A stretch of 64,000 nt of DNA from Bacteroides sp. 214 (GTDB lineage: Bacteria > Bacteroidota > Bacteroidia > Bacteroidales > Bacteroidaceae), in NCBI RefSeq assembly GCF_010501015.1, contig NZ_QVML01000006.1:1-64000 (forward strand). The letters run 5' to 3'. How positions within the stretch are numbered: position 1 is the first letter of the stretch; every line of letters begins with the position of its first letter. The notes beneath the pieces were generated by a model. That model saw only the letters and a list, made by a program, of their open reading frames with translations. It made no database searches and was not told the DNA's origin. Made by a program: the position numbers and the translations under genes. Shown one piece after another: positions 20,324 through 30,574 of this stretch.

Positions 20324-20776
20324 ATGATGAATTTGTACGACAGAGTCAGTGAAGACATTAAAAACGCTATGAGAGCCAAAGATAAAGTAGCTCTTGAGAC
20401 TTTGAGAAATATTAAGAAGTTCTTCATCGAAGCCAAAACAGCTCCGGGAGCCAATGACGAGTTGAGCGATGAAGCAGCTCTGAAGATTATTCAGAAACTA
20501 GTAAAACAAGGTAAAGATGCGGCTGATATCTATATCGGACAAAGCCGTCAGGACCTTGCCGATGCCGAACTGGCACAAGTAAAAGTTATGGAAGCCTACC
20601 TGCCACAGCAAATGAGTGCCGAAGAACTGGAAGCTGCCGTTAAAACTATCATTGTCGAAACCGGTGCAACAAGCGCTAAGGATATGGGCAAAGTGATGGG
20701 TGTAGCCTCCAAAAAACTAGCCGGACTTGCCGAAGGCAGAGCCATCTCGGCTAAAGTAAAAGAATTGTTGGGGTAA
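20324..20776 (+). CDS. GatB/YqeY domain protein
   Basis: A 150-residue protein consisting of a single YqeY domain, the same helical fold as the C-terminal tRNA-binding part of GatB amidotransferase. Family signatures include LETLRNIKKFFIEA, EAYLPQQMSAEEL and the C-terminal SAKDMGKVMGVASKKLAG. A free-standing YqeY has no established reaction. It follows ftsZ by 8 bp and is the last gene of the dcw run; two repeat elements occupy its 3' flank. Confidence 0.9.
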   Translation: MMNLYDRVSEDIKNAMRAKDKVALETLRNIKKFFIEAKTAPGANDELSDEAALKIIQKLVKQGKDAADIYIGQSRQDLADAELAQVKVMEAYLPQQMSAEELEAAVKTIIVETGATSAKDMGKVMGVASKKLAGLAEGRAISAKVKELLG

Positions 20777-20798
20777 GAATATCATAGGTAAAGAACCG

Positions 20799-21174
20799 TA
20801 ATATACACTCCAAATGCAGTTTTAGGAAATAGGCCTTCACATTCACATATCGCTGTAAGTTTATGATGGTGAGTTAGTTACGTGTGAAGGCCCCCTCTTT
20901 TATCCTTCACAGGGTCTTCACAAGCAACTTTCTGACTGTTTTTATGGTAAGAAAACACTGGGAAACAGTTCGAAAAACAGTCAGAAGTGAAGCAAAAAAC
21001 AGTCAGAAAAAGAGATTGCTTAAAGCTTTTGTTTTAATGCGTTTGTCAGCCATAGTTTCATCTCCCGTCAGCCTATACTTCATGCTCCTTCAGCCATAGG
21101 CTCATGCTCCTTCAGCTTATGGCTCATGACCGTTCAACCATAGGCACACAGTCGCTCAGCCATAGGCTTATGAC
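20799..21174 (+). repeat. Dispersed 22-bp-period element, copy B
   Basis: Same element as copies A and C. The head starts TAATATACACTCCAAATG and carries a stem with arms GGCCTTCACA (20832-20841) and TGTGAAGGCC (20883-20892). A middle part has CAGTCAGAA units spaced 22 bp. The tail (21048-21174) is about six contiguous 22-bp units of the form AGCC-ATA/TAT-GGCT followed by roughly ten variable bases. Compared with copy C the stem has a C-G pair where C has T-A. The TTAATTCCGC end and terminal inverted repeats of copy C are missing, so this copy is eroded or truncated. It lies between the convergent yqeY and recO genes. Confidence 0.85.
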
Positions 21175-21191
21175 AACAAAAGAACTCAAAT

Positions 21192-21450
21192 CATTGCTGT
21201 CCGGTAAACTTTTCTTTGTAGTTATCACACCAAAAAGTGAAATCATGGGCAGAATACATATTTTACGGACAGCAATAATTCGCAATAAAAAGAATAGTTG
21301 AGTCACAATTTACAGTAACTGTTTTTCTCAAAAGGTTTTATCATGTTGAGAATAAATTCTCAACATGGCGAGTATTCGTTCTCAACATGGCGAGTATTTG
21401 TTCTCAACGTGGTGAGAATTTCTTCTTTGTTATAGTTTTACCGGACAATA
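21192..21450. mobile_element. MITE-like element at the recO stop codon
   Basis: Inverted ends TGTCCGGTAAA (21198-21208) and TTTACCGGACA (21437-21447) enclose about 240 bp of non-coding DNA. Outside them the 9-mer AACTCAAAT occurs on both sides (21183-21191 and 21451-21459), as expected of a target duplication. Inside are a second inverted pair (ATTGCTGTCCG at 21193-21203, CGGACAGCAAT at 21266-21276), a perfect 11-bp hairpin (21342-21367), and three 22-bp units TTCTCAACATGGCGAGTATT-like (21357-21422). The right copy of the 9-mer contains the recO stop codon, so the gene end is preserved. No transposase is encoded; boundaries are uncertain by a few bases. Confidence 0.65.
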
Positions 21451-21453
21451 AAC

Positions 21454-22182
21454 TCAAATGAATAATTCCTGCAATATCGCGAGGGATTTCAACTCTGTGA
21501 ATCCCGGAATGTGCAAGCGGTAGTAATCGTTCATAATAACCAGACAGCGTCCCCGTTCCGTCCGACTCATGCCGAAGAGGTGCATTGTGTCGTAATTCAT
21601 ACGCATAAGCTGCGTAATGGCGTATGCTTCGTCACCTTTTATGTAATGCGCGTGGTGTTGTGGCTTGACAGAAGTGAAACTAGCGTTCAACAAATCAAAA
21701 TAATCGCCGCGAGAGTAGTCGTCAAGGTTAGGGTAAAGCCCCAAGAAGCGCGATAAACGCATAAGAAATACCAGATGGAAGTTGGCAAACTCTCTTTCGC
21801 AAGCATCCAGCCAGGCAATAGAATGGGTAAGATAACTGTAGAGCGGAAGATTTTTGTCTTCCTCGCGGAGCACACGATAAAGAAATTCTGCCAGAAAAAG
21901 AGCAATCGCCGACTTATAAGGGTGGTATGGAATAGAGGTAAAAGGAACGGCCGCGCGTGCCTCTTTTATTCTATATAAAGAAATGTTTGGGCGTATATTT
22001 GTTTCGAACTCAATGATAGAGAGTGGTTGGAACAAAACAGGTTTCACAGCAGATTTTTTGGAACGCGATAGCGGAACGATAAAAGAACACCGTCCGTTCA
22101 GCTCCGTATAGACATCTACTATATTCGAAGTGTCTTTGTGTTTTAATACGTGCAATACAATTCCCTGCGTCTTCTGCAGCAT
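21454..22182 (-). CDS. recO: DNA repair protein RecO
   Basis: RecO helps load RecA onto SSB-coated single-stranded DNA in the RecFOR pathway. The 242-residue protein begins with the OB-fold signature [29 protein letters not shown] region and continues with the helical domain ([20 protein letters not shown]). Bacteroidetes RecO proteins typically lack the zinc-finger cysteines, and none are arranged as a finger here. It points away from the tRNA-Glu/rpsT transcript and converges on yqeY. Confidence 0.92.
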   Translation of the reverse strand: MLQKTQGIVLHVLKHKDTSNIVDVYTELNGRCSFIVPLSRSKKSAVKPVLFQPLSIIEFETNIRPNISLYRIKEARAAVPFTSIPYHPYKSAIALFLAEFLYRVLREEDKNLPLYSYLTHSIAWLDACEREFANFHLVFLMRLSRFLGLYPNLDDYSRGDYFDLLNASFTSVKPQHHAHYIKGDEAYAITQLMRMNYDTMHLFGMSRTERGRCLVIMNDYYRLHIPGFTELKSLAILQELFI

Positions 22183-22262
22183 AAAAAGGGTTTATTTGAT
22201 TCCAATACAAAGCTACTTAAAAAGAATGGGAACAGGAAAAAGAAAAATATTTTTCAAGAAAG

Positions 22263-22294
22263 TTTTGGTATTTCAAAAATAGTCTCTACATTTG
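22263..22294 (+). promoter_or_regulatory. Promoter of tRNA-Glu/rpsT
   Basis: TTTTGG at 22263-22268 and TACATTTG at 22287-22294 are about 18 bp apart and fit the Bacteroidales -33/-7 pattern. The tRNA begins 52 bp downstream. Confidence 0.65.
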
Positions 22295-22345
22295 CATCCG
22301 CAATCGAGAGATTAGCACAACAAAAGAGCAGAAATGCTTCATGTT

Positions 22346-22417
22346 GGCCCATTCGTCTATCGGTTAGGACGCCAGATTTTCATTCTGGAAAGAGGGGTTC
22401 GATTCCCCTATGGGCTA
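22346..22417 (+). tRNA. tRNA-Glu (anticodon UUC)
   Basis: A 72-nt cloverleaf. The acceptor arms are GGCCCAT (22346-22352) and ATGGGCT (22410-22416), with one G-U pair and discriminator A at 22417. The anticodon stem CCAGA/TCTGG encloses loop TTTTCAT, with anticodon TTC at 22379-22381. The T-loop GGTTCGATTCC is canonical. CCA is not encoded. It lies 27 bp upstream of rpsT and probably shares its transcript. Confidence 0.97.
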
Positions 22418-22444
22418 CTAATAATTAAAAAGAAAAACTTAAAG

Positions 22445-22699
22445 ATGGCAAATCACAAATCATCATTAAAGAGAATCAGACAAGCAGAAAAAAGAAAGCT
22501 TCATAACAGATATTATGGTAGAACCATGAGAAATGCTGTTAAAAAGCTTCGTGCTACTACTGATAAAGCAGAAGCATTAGCTTTGTATCCACTTGTTGTT
22601 AAGAAAGTAGACAAGTTGGCTAAGACCAATGTGATACATAAAAATAAAGCTAACAATCTGAAATCGAAGCTTGCTATTTATATCAATAAGCTAGCGTAA
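22445..22699 (+). CDS. rpsT: 30S ribosomal protein S20
   Basis: S20 binds 16S rRNA early in small-subunit assembly. The 84-residue protein is very basic and starts [20 protein letters not shown], the family signature. I use the ATG at 22445; an upstream open stretch reaching back to 22334 runs through the tRNA and is not coding. A strong hairpin terminator follows at 22727. Confidence 0.97.
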   Translation: MANHKSSLKRIRQAEKRKLHNRYYGRTMRNAVKKLRATTDKAEALALYPLVVKKVDKLAKTNVIHKNKANNLKSKLAIYINKLA

Positions 22700-22726
22700 G
22701 CCGATTTTATTTTAGATATACATCTA

Positions 22727-22754
22727 AAGCCGAACCTAATGGTTCGGCTTTTTT
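22727..22754 (+). terminator. rpsT terminator
   Basis: A perfect 10-bp stem AAGCCGAACC / GGTTCGGCTT with loop TAAT, followed by a T-run. It is a canonical rho-independent terminator 28 bp after the rpsT stop. Confidence 0.93.
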
Positions 22755-22850
22755 GGCATATAGCACACCCTCCATAAGCAAAAAGTATAAAAACTCTAAA
22801 TACTTACATTTTTAATCAGTTGATGATGTTAAAGAGTAAGAGATTTTTAG

Positions 22851-24842
<1,992 letters not shown>

Positions 24843-24869
24843 TAAGAAATTGCATTTTTTTTGATATAG

Positions 24870-24907
24870 AATAGGGGCGTGTCCATTATGGATATGTCCC
24901 TATTTTT
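24870..24907 (+). terminator. gyrB terminator
   Basis: An imperfect hairpin: AATAGGGGCGTGTCC and GGATATGTCCCTATT pair with some G-U steps around loop ATTAT, followed by TTTTT. It begins 27 bp after the gyrB stop. Confidence 0.7.
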
Positions 24908-25271
24908 ATGCCATAAAAACTTGCTAAAACTACTTATGATAAGCAAAATCCAAGGGATATCAATCAATGGATTTGGGTAAATACGACCATAAATTACCCC
25001 CTGTTTGAAATGTTAAAATGCTACTCGCTTGTTTAGTAACATCTTTTAGAATATCCTTAGTACAGACGTTGTGGCGTATATTTTGTGTGGTGTGACTCGT
25101 AAAAAAATGTTTTTTTGTGCAAAATGTACGATGGTCAGCAGAACAAAAAATACCCCAATAAGGATAAATTGTACTCTATACAATAAGCATTAATTACGAT
25201 TTTTGCAGCATAAATTAACTGCGGTAATGCGCTATGTTAAACGAAATGTACTATCAACTAAAAACAATTAC
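24908..25271. other. Leader region upstream of susC
   Basis: About 360 bp without a credible gene. It is AT-rich and must contain the promoter of the SusC operon, but I find no exact TAnnTTTG box; GATTTTTGCAG near 25198 is the closest. No hairpin resembling a known riboswitch is evident. A TTG-initiated extension of SusC to 25203 falls here and would spoil the signal peptide. Confidence 0.4.
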
Positions 25272-28200
25272 ATGAAAAACAAACTTTTTTTGTGGGTGTT
25301 GGCATTCTTATTGATGATTCCTGTTGGAATGTCGGCACAAGGCGTTACTGTCAAAGGTAACGTAGTTGACTCTTACGGAGACCCTGTAATCGGGGCTTCT
25401 GTCGTTGAGAAAAACAAGAGAGACAATGGGACAATAACCAACCTTGACGGTGATTTTACGCTCAAAATAGCTGGGCAAAAAACCACCTTGATTATTTCTT
25501 ACATTGGTATGGTTGCCCAGGAGGTAGAAGCTACCAGTGCACAAAACCTTAAAATCGTACTGAAAGACGATGCACAAGCTCTTGATGAGGTTGTGATTGT
25601 TGGTTATGGTGGCAGCAAGGCACGTAAAGACTTGACTGGCTCTGTTGGTTCTATTTCGGGTGCGAAATTAGCACAGGTTCCTGTGGCATCGGCTGCCGAA
25701 GCTTTGCAAGGTAAAATTGCAGGGGTGCAGGTTACTACTGTCGATGGTGCTCCGGGTGCTGAAGTAAACATTCGTATTCGTGGGGGAGGTACTAACTTAA
25801 CTGGTGATAATAGTAAACCGCTTTTTGTGGTTGACGGTTTTATCGCTGACGGTATTGATGACATTCCTCCAACTGACATTCAGTCTATTGACGTATTGAA
25901 AGATGCTTCTTTGGCTGCTGTTTATGGAGCTAAAGGAGGTAATGGGGTAGTTATTGTTACTACTAAATCTGCTCAAGCTGGTAAGATTCAAGTAGAGCTC
26001 AATACTTATCTACAAGCAAGAAAACTTGCAGGAAAGGTCGATTTGCTCGATACTTATGAATTTGTGCGTTATCAAATGGATTACACTATCGGAAGTAACT
26101 CTAAGGTTCATCAATTTCGTAACGACTTTGGTAACCCGAATGACATTGATATCTACAAACATGGAAAAACGCATGATTGGCAAGATGAAGTAATGGGTGG
26201 AACTCCACTTTCGCAAATGTACAACGTGACTGTAAAAGGTGGTAACGAAACATTGCGTTTTAGTACATCATTGACTCATCATGACGAAAAAGGTATCGTT
26301 GCACAATCGGGTGTACGTCGTACCAATATGAATACAAAAATAAATATCAAGCTTTCTCCGAAACTGTCTTTGAACATCAACCCTCGTTTGACCTATCGTC
26401 GCGACTTGGGAGCAGGTGCTGATGGTATTGGTACAGTAGGTTTGATAGGTGTTCTTCGTTATCGTCCTACTAATGGTTTGCGCGAATATACATATCGCGA
26501 TGACAAAACTCTTATTTATAACACTGAAAAATATTGGTTGTTGGCAAGCCCAATGGACGATATTAATCAAAACTATCGTCTGAAACACGCTTATACATTT
26601 ACTAATCAAGCATCACTTACTTGGACACCAATTGAAGGACTTATGTTTAAAACGGATATTGGTCAATCTTGGAGCTTCTCTGACGACAATCGTTATTGGG
26701 ATTACCTCACATCTACAGGGATTTCTAATAATGATATGGGTGTAGCTCAAATTACCGATACACGTGTTGATAAGTATATGTGGACAAATGTTGTTAGCTA
26801 TGAGTTTGACATAAAAGAAAAGCATAACTTCTCTGCTCTTCTTGGTCATGAGGTAAGCAATGAGGATAGAACAAGCAAAGTTAATCAAGCACGTTATTTC
26901 CCACAAGGAACAAGCGCACGCACGGCTTTTGCTAACATGGGATTGGGTACGCCTCATTATGACTCTTCAACAATCTCTACTCCAATTCGTATGCTATCTT
27001 TCTTTGGACAGTTGAACTATAACTACAACCATAAATATTTGTTGGGTGTAACATATCGTGCTGACGGTTCTACGAAATTCCTTCCTGGAAAGAATCAATG
27101 GGGACATTTTACTTCTGTTTCTGGAGCTTGGACAATTTCAGAAGAAGATTTCATGAATGGAATAGATTGGATTTCTATGATGAAAATTCGTCTTGCTTTG
27201 GGTATGTCGGGTAACAACAGTATTGGAAACGATATGTACAGGTATCAATACGGAGTAAACTCTAATGGTGGTCCAAGTTGGGGTGAAACAACAAAAGATG
27301 GTACTATGTACTATAATCCGGTAACTTATCCAAACTCAGATATTAAATGGGAAACGACCTCTACTCGCAACTTAGCGTTAGATTTAGGCTTCTTCAAAGG
27401 GCGCCTTACAATTACACCTGAAGTGTATTGGAATACAACTAAAGACTTGCTCTACAACAATTTGATTCCTACAACTACAGGGTTCTCATCTCAGATACAA
27501 AATATTGGAAAAGTATCTAACAAAGGTTTTGACTTAACAATTAATGGTGATATTATCCAGAAAAAAGACTTCTTGTTGAGTGCTAATCTAACCATGGGTT
27601 ATAACAAACGTGTTGTTGATAAGATTAATGGTGAGGATAAAGAACTTTGGACAACTTCAAGCCGTTGGAAATCTACTGATAATGACTTCTGCTTAAGAGA
27701 AGGTTATGAAATGGGATTGATATACGGATATGTATATGATGGCTTGTATGGATTTGATGAGTTTGAGCGCGAAGGCTTTAACTATGTTGCCAAAGAAGGA
27801 ACTATCAATAGTACTATTTATGGAACTGCGCCTGGTCGTCCAAAATTCAAAGACTTAAGTGGTCCTGAGGGTAAACCTGATGGTGTAATTGATGATTATG
27901 ACCGTACAATTATTGGTAATACCAACCCTATGTTACAAGGTGGTTTTGGTATTAGTGGACAATGGAAGAATTTCGATTTTAATGCGAACTTCACTTATAT
28001 GTTGAATTTTGATTTGATTAATGCTACTGCTTATACACTTTCTTCGGCTGTTGATTCTGACCAAAAGGCTCCGAAAAATGTACTTAAGAAGTTCAGCTAT
28101 GCTAATCGTTGGGTATATCACGGTGATATCTACAATACTGCTGCCGATGGTAGTACCTATATCTATAATTTGAATGAGCCATTGTTGTCTAATAGCCAAC

Positions 28201-28544
28201 ATAGAGAATATTTGGACGTATACGAATCAATCAATGCTGGTAAAACACTTTGGAATCCGAATGATGTAACCAAGAAAGTTACCCATTCATATTTTATTGA
28301 AGATGGTTCTTTCCTTCGTTTGCAAGACATTACCATTGGTTACACATTGCCTAAGAAGTTAACTAAGGCTTGGGGTATTGAACGCTTACGTGTGTATGCA
28401 ACAGGTTCTAATCTTTTCTGTTGGACAAATTATAGTGGCTTTGACCCGGAAGTTGATATTCAAACTGGTTTGACTCCAAGTGTGGACTACAACCGTTATC
28501 CACGTAGCCACGGTTATCTATTTGGTCTTAATGTGACATTCTAA
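25272..28544 (+). CDS. SusC/RagA-type TonB-dependent outer-membrane transporter
   Basis: A 1090-residue outer-membrane transporter that would import oligosaccharides with the SusD partner encoded next. In order: a signal peptide (MKNKLFLWVLAFLLMIPVGMSAQ), a carboxypeptidase-regulatory-like domain (VKGNVVDSYGDPVIGASVVE, about 28-105), the SusC signature LDEVVIVGYGG, the plug (GKIAGVQVTTVDGAPGAE), and a long beta-barrel ending NRYPRSHGYLFGLNVTF. The ATG at 25272 is chosen because it begins the signal peptide. There is no sigma/anti-sigma signalling extension. The neighbouring pectate lyase suggests a pectin-derived substrate, which is inference. Confidence 0.95.
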   Translation: MKNKLFLWVLAFLLMIPVGMSAQGVTVKGNVVDSYGDPVIGASVVEKNKRDNGTITNLDGDFTLKIAGQKTTLIISYIGMVAQEVEATSAQNLKIVLKDDAQALDEVVIVGYGGSKARKDLTGSVGSISGAKLAQVPVASAAEALQGKIAGVQVTTVDGAPGAEVNIRIRGGGTNLTGDNSKPLFVVDGFIADGIDDIPPTDIQSIDVLKDASLAAVYGAKGGNGVVIVTTKSAQAGKIQVELNTYLQARKLAGKVDLLDTYEFVRYQMDYTIGSNSKVHQFRNDFGNPNDIDIYKHGKTHDWQDEVMGGTPLSQMYNVTVKGGNETLRFSTSLTHHDEKGIVAQSGVRRTNMNTKINIKLSPKLSLNINPRLTYRRDLGAGADGIGTVGLIGVLRYRPTNGLREYTYRDDKTLIYNTEKYWLLASPMDDINQNYRLKHAYTFTNQASLTWTPIEGLMFKTDIGQSWSFSDDNRYWDYLTSTGISNNDMGVAQITDTRVDKYMWTNVVSYEFDIKEKHNFSALLGHEVSNEDRTSKVNQARYFPQGTSARTAFANMGLGTPHYDSSTISTPIRMLSFFGQLNYNYNHKYLLGVTYRADGSTKFLPGKNQWGHFTSVSGAWTISEEDFMNGIDWISMMKIRLALGMSGNNSIGNDMYRYQYGVNSNGGPSWGETTKDGTMYYNPVTYPNSDIKWETTSTRNLALDLGFFKGRLTITPEVYWNTTKDLLYNNLIPTTTGFSSQIQNIGKVSNKGFDLTINGDIIQKKDFLLSANLTMGYNKRVVDKINGEDKELWTTSSRWKSTDNDFCLREGYEMGLIYGYVYDGLYGFDEFEREGFNYVAKEGTINSTIYGTAPGRPKFKDLSGPEGKPDGVIDDYDRTIIGNTNPMLQGGFGISGQWKNFDFNANFTYMLNFDLINATAYTLSSAVDSDQKAPKNVLKKFSYANRWVYHGDIYNTAADGSTYIYNLNEPLLSNSQHREYLDVYESINAGKTLWNPNDVTKKVTHSYFIEDGSFLRLQDITIGYTLPKKLTKAWGIERLRVYATGSNLFCWTNYSGFDPEVDIQTGLTPSVDYNRYPRSHGYLFGLNVTF

Positions 28545-28556
28545 TTTTTATTGATT

Positions 28557-30554
28557 ATGAAAATGAAAAAAAATATTTTAATCATAGGATTAGCCCTACT
28601 TGGGTTAACCTCGTGTTCTGACTACTTGGATGTAGACTCTCCATCCAAGTTCTCCGATGACTATGTTGTTAGTAGCATCGTACAGGCAGACCGATTGCTT
28701 AACAGTGTTTATGCAAAGCTTGCTTCAAAAAACACATATGGCAACGGCTTTTTTACCACATTTCTATTAAATAGTGACGTGGAATTTACAACAAGTACAG
28801 CTGAAGTTCAAAGTCCAAGTCGTAACGAATATAAATTGTTTGATTGTGAGGCTGATGCTGGTAGTTTGTTGTCTATGTGGAACTCGATGTATGCTACTAT
28901 CGAAAGTGCTAATAACTTTGTAGGTGCTGCCGAAAAAAGTGAACTATTTGCAGCAAGAGATTCTAGCATGCTGCAAATGGTGGGCGAAGCAAAATGTATC
29001 CGCGCTATGAATTACCTTGATATGGTAATTATGTTTGGCGATGTACCTTTCTCGCTTATTCGCTCTTATGATGCTGAAGACATGGTGATGCCAATGGCTA
29101 AGCGTGATGTGATTCTTACTACGCTTATTGACGATTTAATTGCAACAGCTCCAATGATGCAGTTCTCAGCTAATTTAACCGAAGGTGTGGAACGTTGTTC
29201 TAGAGAATTTTGTTGGTCGTTAATCGCTCGCATAGCACTTTTCCGTGGTGGTTATTCACTGCATCCCGGTGCTTCAAAAACAGATGTAGGTACTATGCAG
29301 CGTGCTTCAGATTATCTCGACTATTATAAAATTGCTCGCGAGTATAGCGAAAAGGTTATTAAATCGGGAACTCATGCGTTGAACAAGGGTTATTTTGAAG
29401 TATTTATTGATGAATGTAACTATAAAGTTGCTAGTGGTGATGACCCAATCTTTGAAATTCCTTTTACACAAAATGTATCAGGTAATGTTGGCTATGCTCA
29501 TGGACCTTCAGGGTCTGACTCAAGTGCCGGTGGAACTGAAGGCGTAAATAAATGGGGTAAATCTGGTGGTGGAACTCGTTTGAATTCATTCTATCGTTTT
29601 ACATTTGATGAGCAAGATGCTCGTCGTGAAACAGTTGGTTTCTGGAGTTATAGCTACAATGGAACACCCTCTATTCAAAACACCTACAACAACTTCTGTA
29701 ACAAATGGTCTAAATTCTGGGATGAGAATGCTACATTGGGCTATCAAAGTGGTGAGAACACAGGGATTAATTTTCCTTACATGCGTTATGCAGATGTGTT
29801 GTTGATGTTTGCTGAAGCAGAAAACGAATTGAATGGTCCTACAGATGATGCTAAAAATGCTCTAAAAGAGGTACGTGAGCGTGCTTTCCGTAATGCGACA
29901 AACAAAGCTGATATGGTTGATGCCTATGTTAATGTGGGTACAAAAGACGAATTCTTCCAACTTATTTTTGATGAACGTAAGTGGGAGTTTGGTGGAGAAA
30001 ATATTCGCTGGAAAGACTTGGTACGTTGGAATCTTTATAACCAAGTGATTTATAAAACATTCTGGAACTATTATGGAATTGCTAGTGATGATTATTCGTC
30101 TGACGTAGATGAACTGTTTGATACCTATCCAAGACAAATTTATTACAGAGAAGTTAGCAATCCGGGTGATGGCTCTTATCCGAACAAAGTGATGGATGTG
30201 TTGGAATTCTTTACAGACCCAGAATATGGTGTGGATTGTAAATGGAAAAACTTTACTGTGGAGTATTTGCAACTAGACCCAAGTCGCCTACCGCCTATTA
30301 CCGGTAGTAATGCTTGGAAGTTTGCGACATGGATGGATTGGCAATCTGATGGTTATCCTAAAGCAGAGTGTCGCTGTTCTTTGCGTGGATATATCTATGC
30401 AGACGATCAAGGACAAATTATTCCATCGACAATGCCTAACTATAGTGCTTCGACCGACCTTAGCGCTTTGCCTCCGGTACGTTATATCTTACCAATTCCG
30501 AGCGATGCTATTTCTCGTAGTAAGGGAGCATATACAAACTACTATGGTTATTAA
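28557..30554 (+). CDS. SusD/RagB-type glycan-binding lipoprotein
   Basis: A 665-residue surface lipoprotein that caps the SusC barrel and binds the glycan. The lipobox is LGLTSC with Cys 20, followed by SDYLDVDSPSKF, the typical SusD start. TPR-like helical segments surround KCIRAMNYLDMVIMFGDVPF, and the C-terminal RagB/SusD domain includes PYMRYADVLLMFAEAENELNG. At 665 residues it is somewhat longer than most SusD proteins (500-600). The ATG at 28557 is 12 bp after the SusC stop; a TTG six bases earlier is unlikely. Confidence 0.94.
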   Translation: MKMKKNILIIGLALLGLTSCSDYLDVDSPSKFSDDYVVSSIVQADRLLNSVYAKLASKNTYGNGFFTTFLLNSDVEFTTSTAEVQSPSRNEYKLFDCEADAGSLLSMWNSMYATIESANNFVGAAEKSELFAARDSSMLQMVGEAKCIRAMNYLDMVIMFGDVPFSLIRSYDAEDMVMPMAKRDVILTTLIDDLIATAPMMQFSANLTEGVERCSREFCWSLIARIALFRGGYSLHPGASKTDVGTMQRASDYLDYYKIAREYSEKVIKSGTHALNKGYFEVFIDECNYKVASGDDPIFEIPFTQNVSGNVGYAHGPSGSDSSAGGTEGVNKWGKSGGGTRLNSFYRFTFDEQDARRETVGFWSYSYNGTPSIQNTYNNFCNKWSKFWDENATLGYQSGENTGINFPYMRYADVLLMFAEAENELNGPTDDAKNALKEVRERAFRNATNKADMVDAYVNVGTKDEFFQLIFDERKWEFGGENIRWKDLVRWNLYNQVIYKTFWNYYGIASDDYSSDVDELFDTYPRQIYYREVSNPGDGSYPNKVMDVLEFFTDPEYGVDCKWKNFTVEYLQLDPSRLPPITGSNAWKFATWMDWQSDGYPKAECRCSLRGYIYADDQGQIIPSTMPNYSASTDLSALPPVRYILPIPSDAISRSKGAYTNYYGY

Positions 30555-30574
30555 TTTTAATAAACAGAAATAAG

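Noticed and set aside
21104..21301. Short plus-strand frames in the yqeY-recO gap
   Set aside because: They lie inside repeat copy B and the second mobile element and vary with the repeat units.
22334..22444. N-terminal extension of ribosomal protein S20
   Set aside because: The extension translates the tRNA-Glu gene; the ATG at 22445 gives the standard S20 start.
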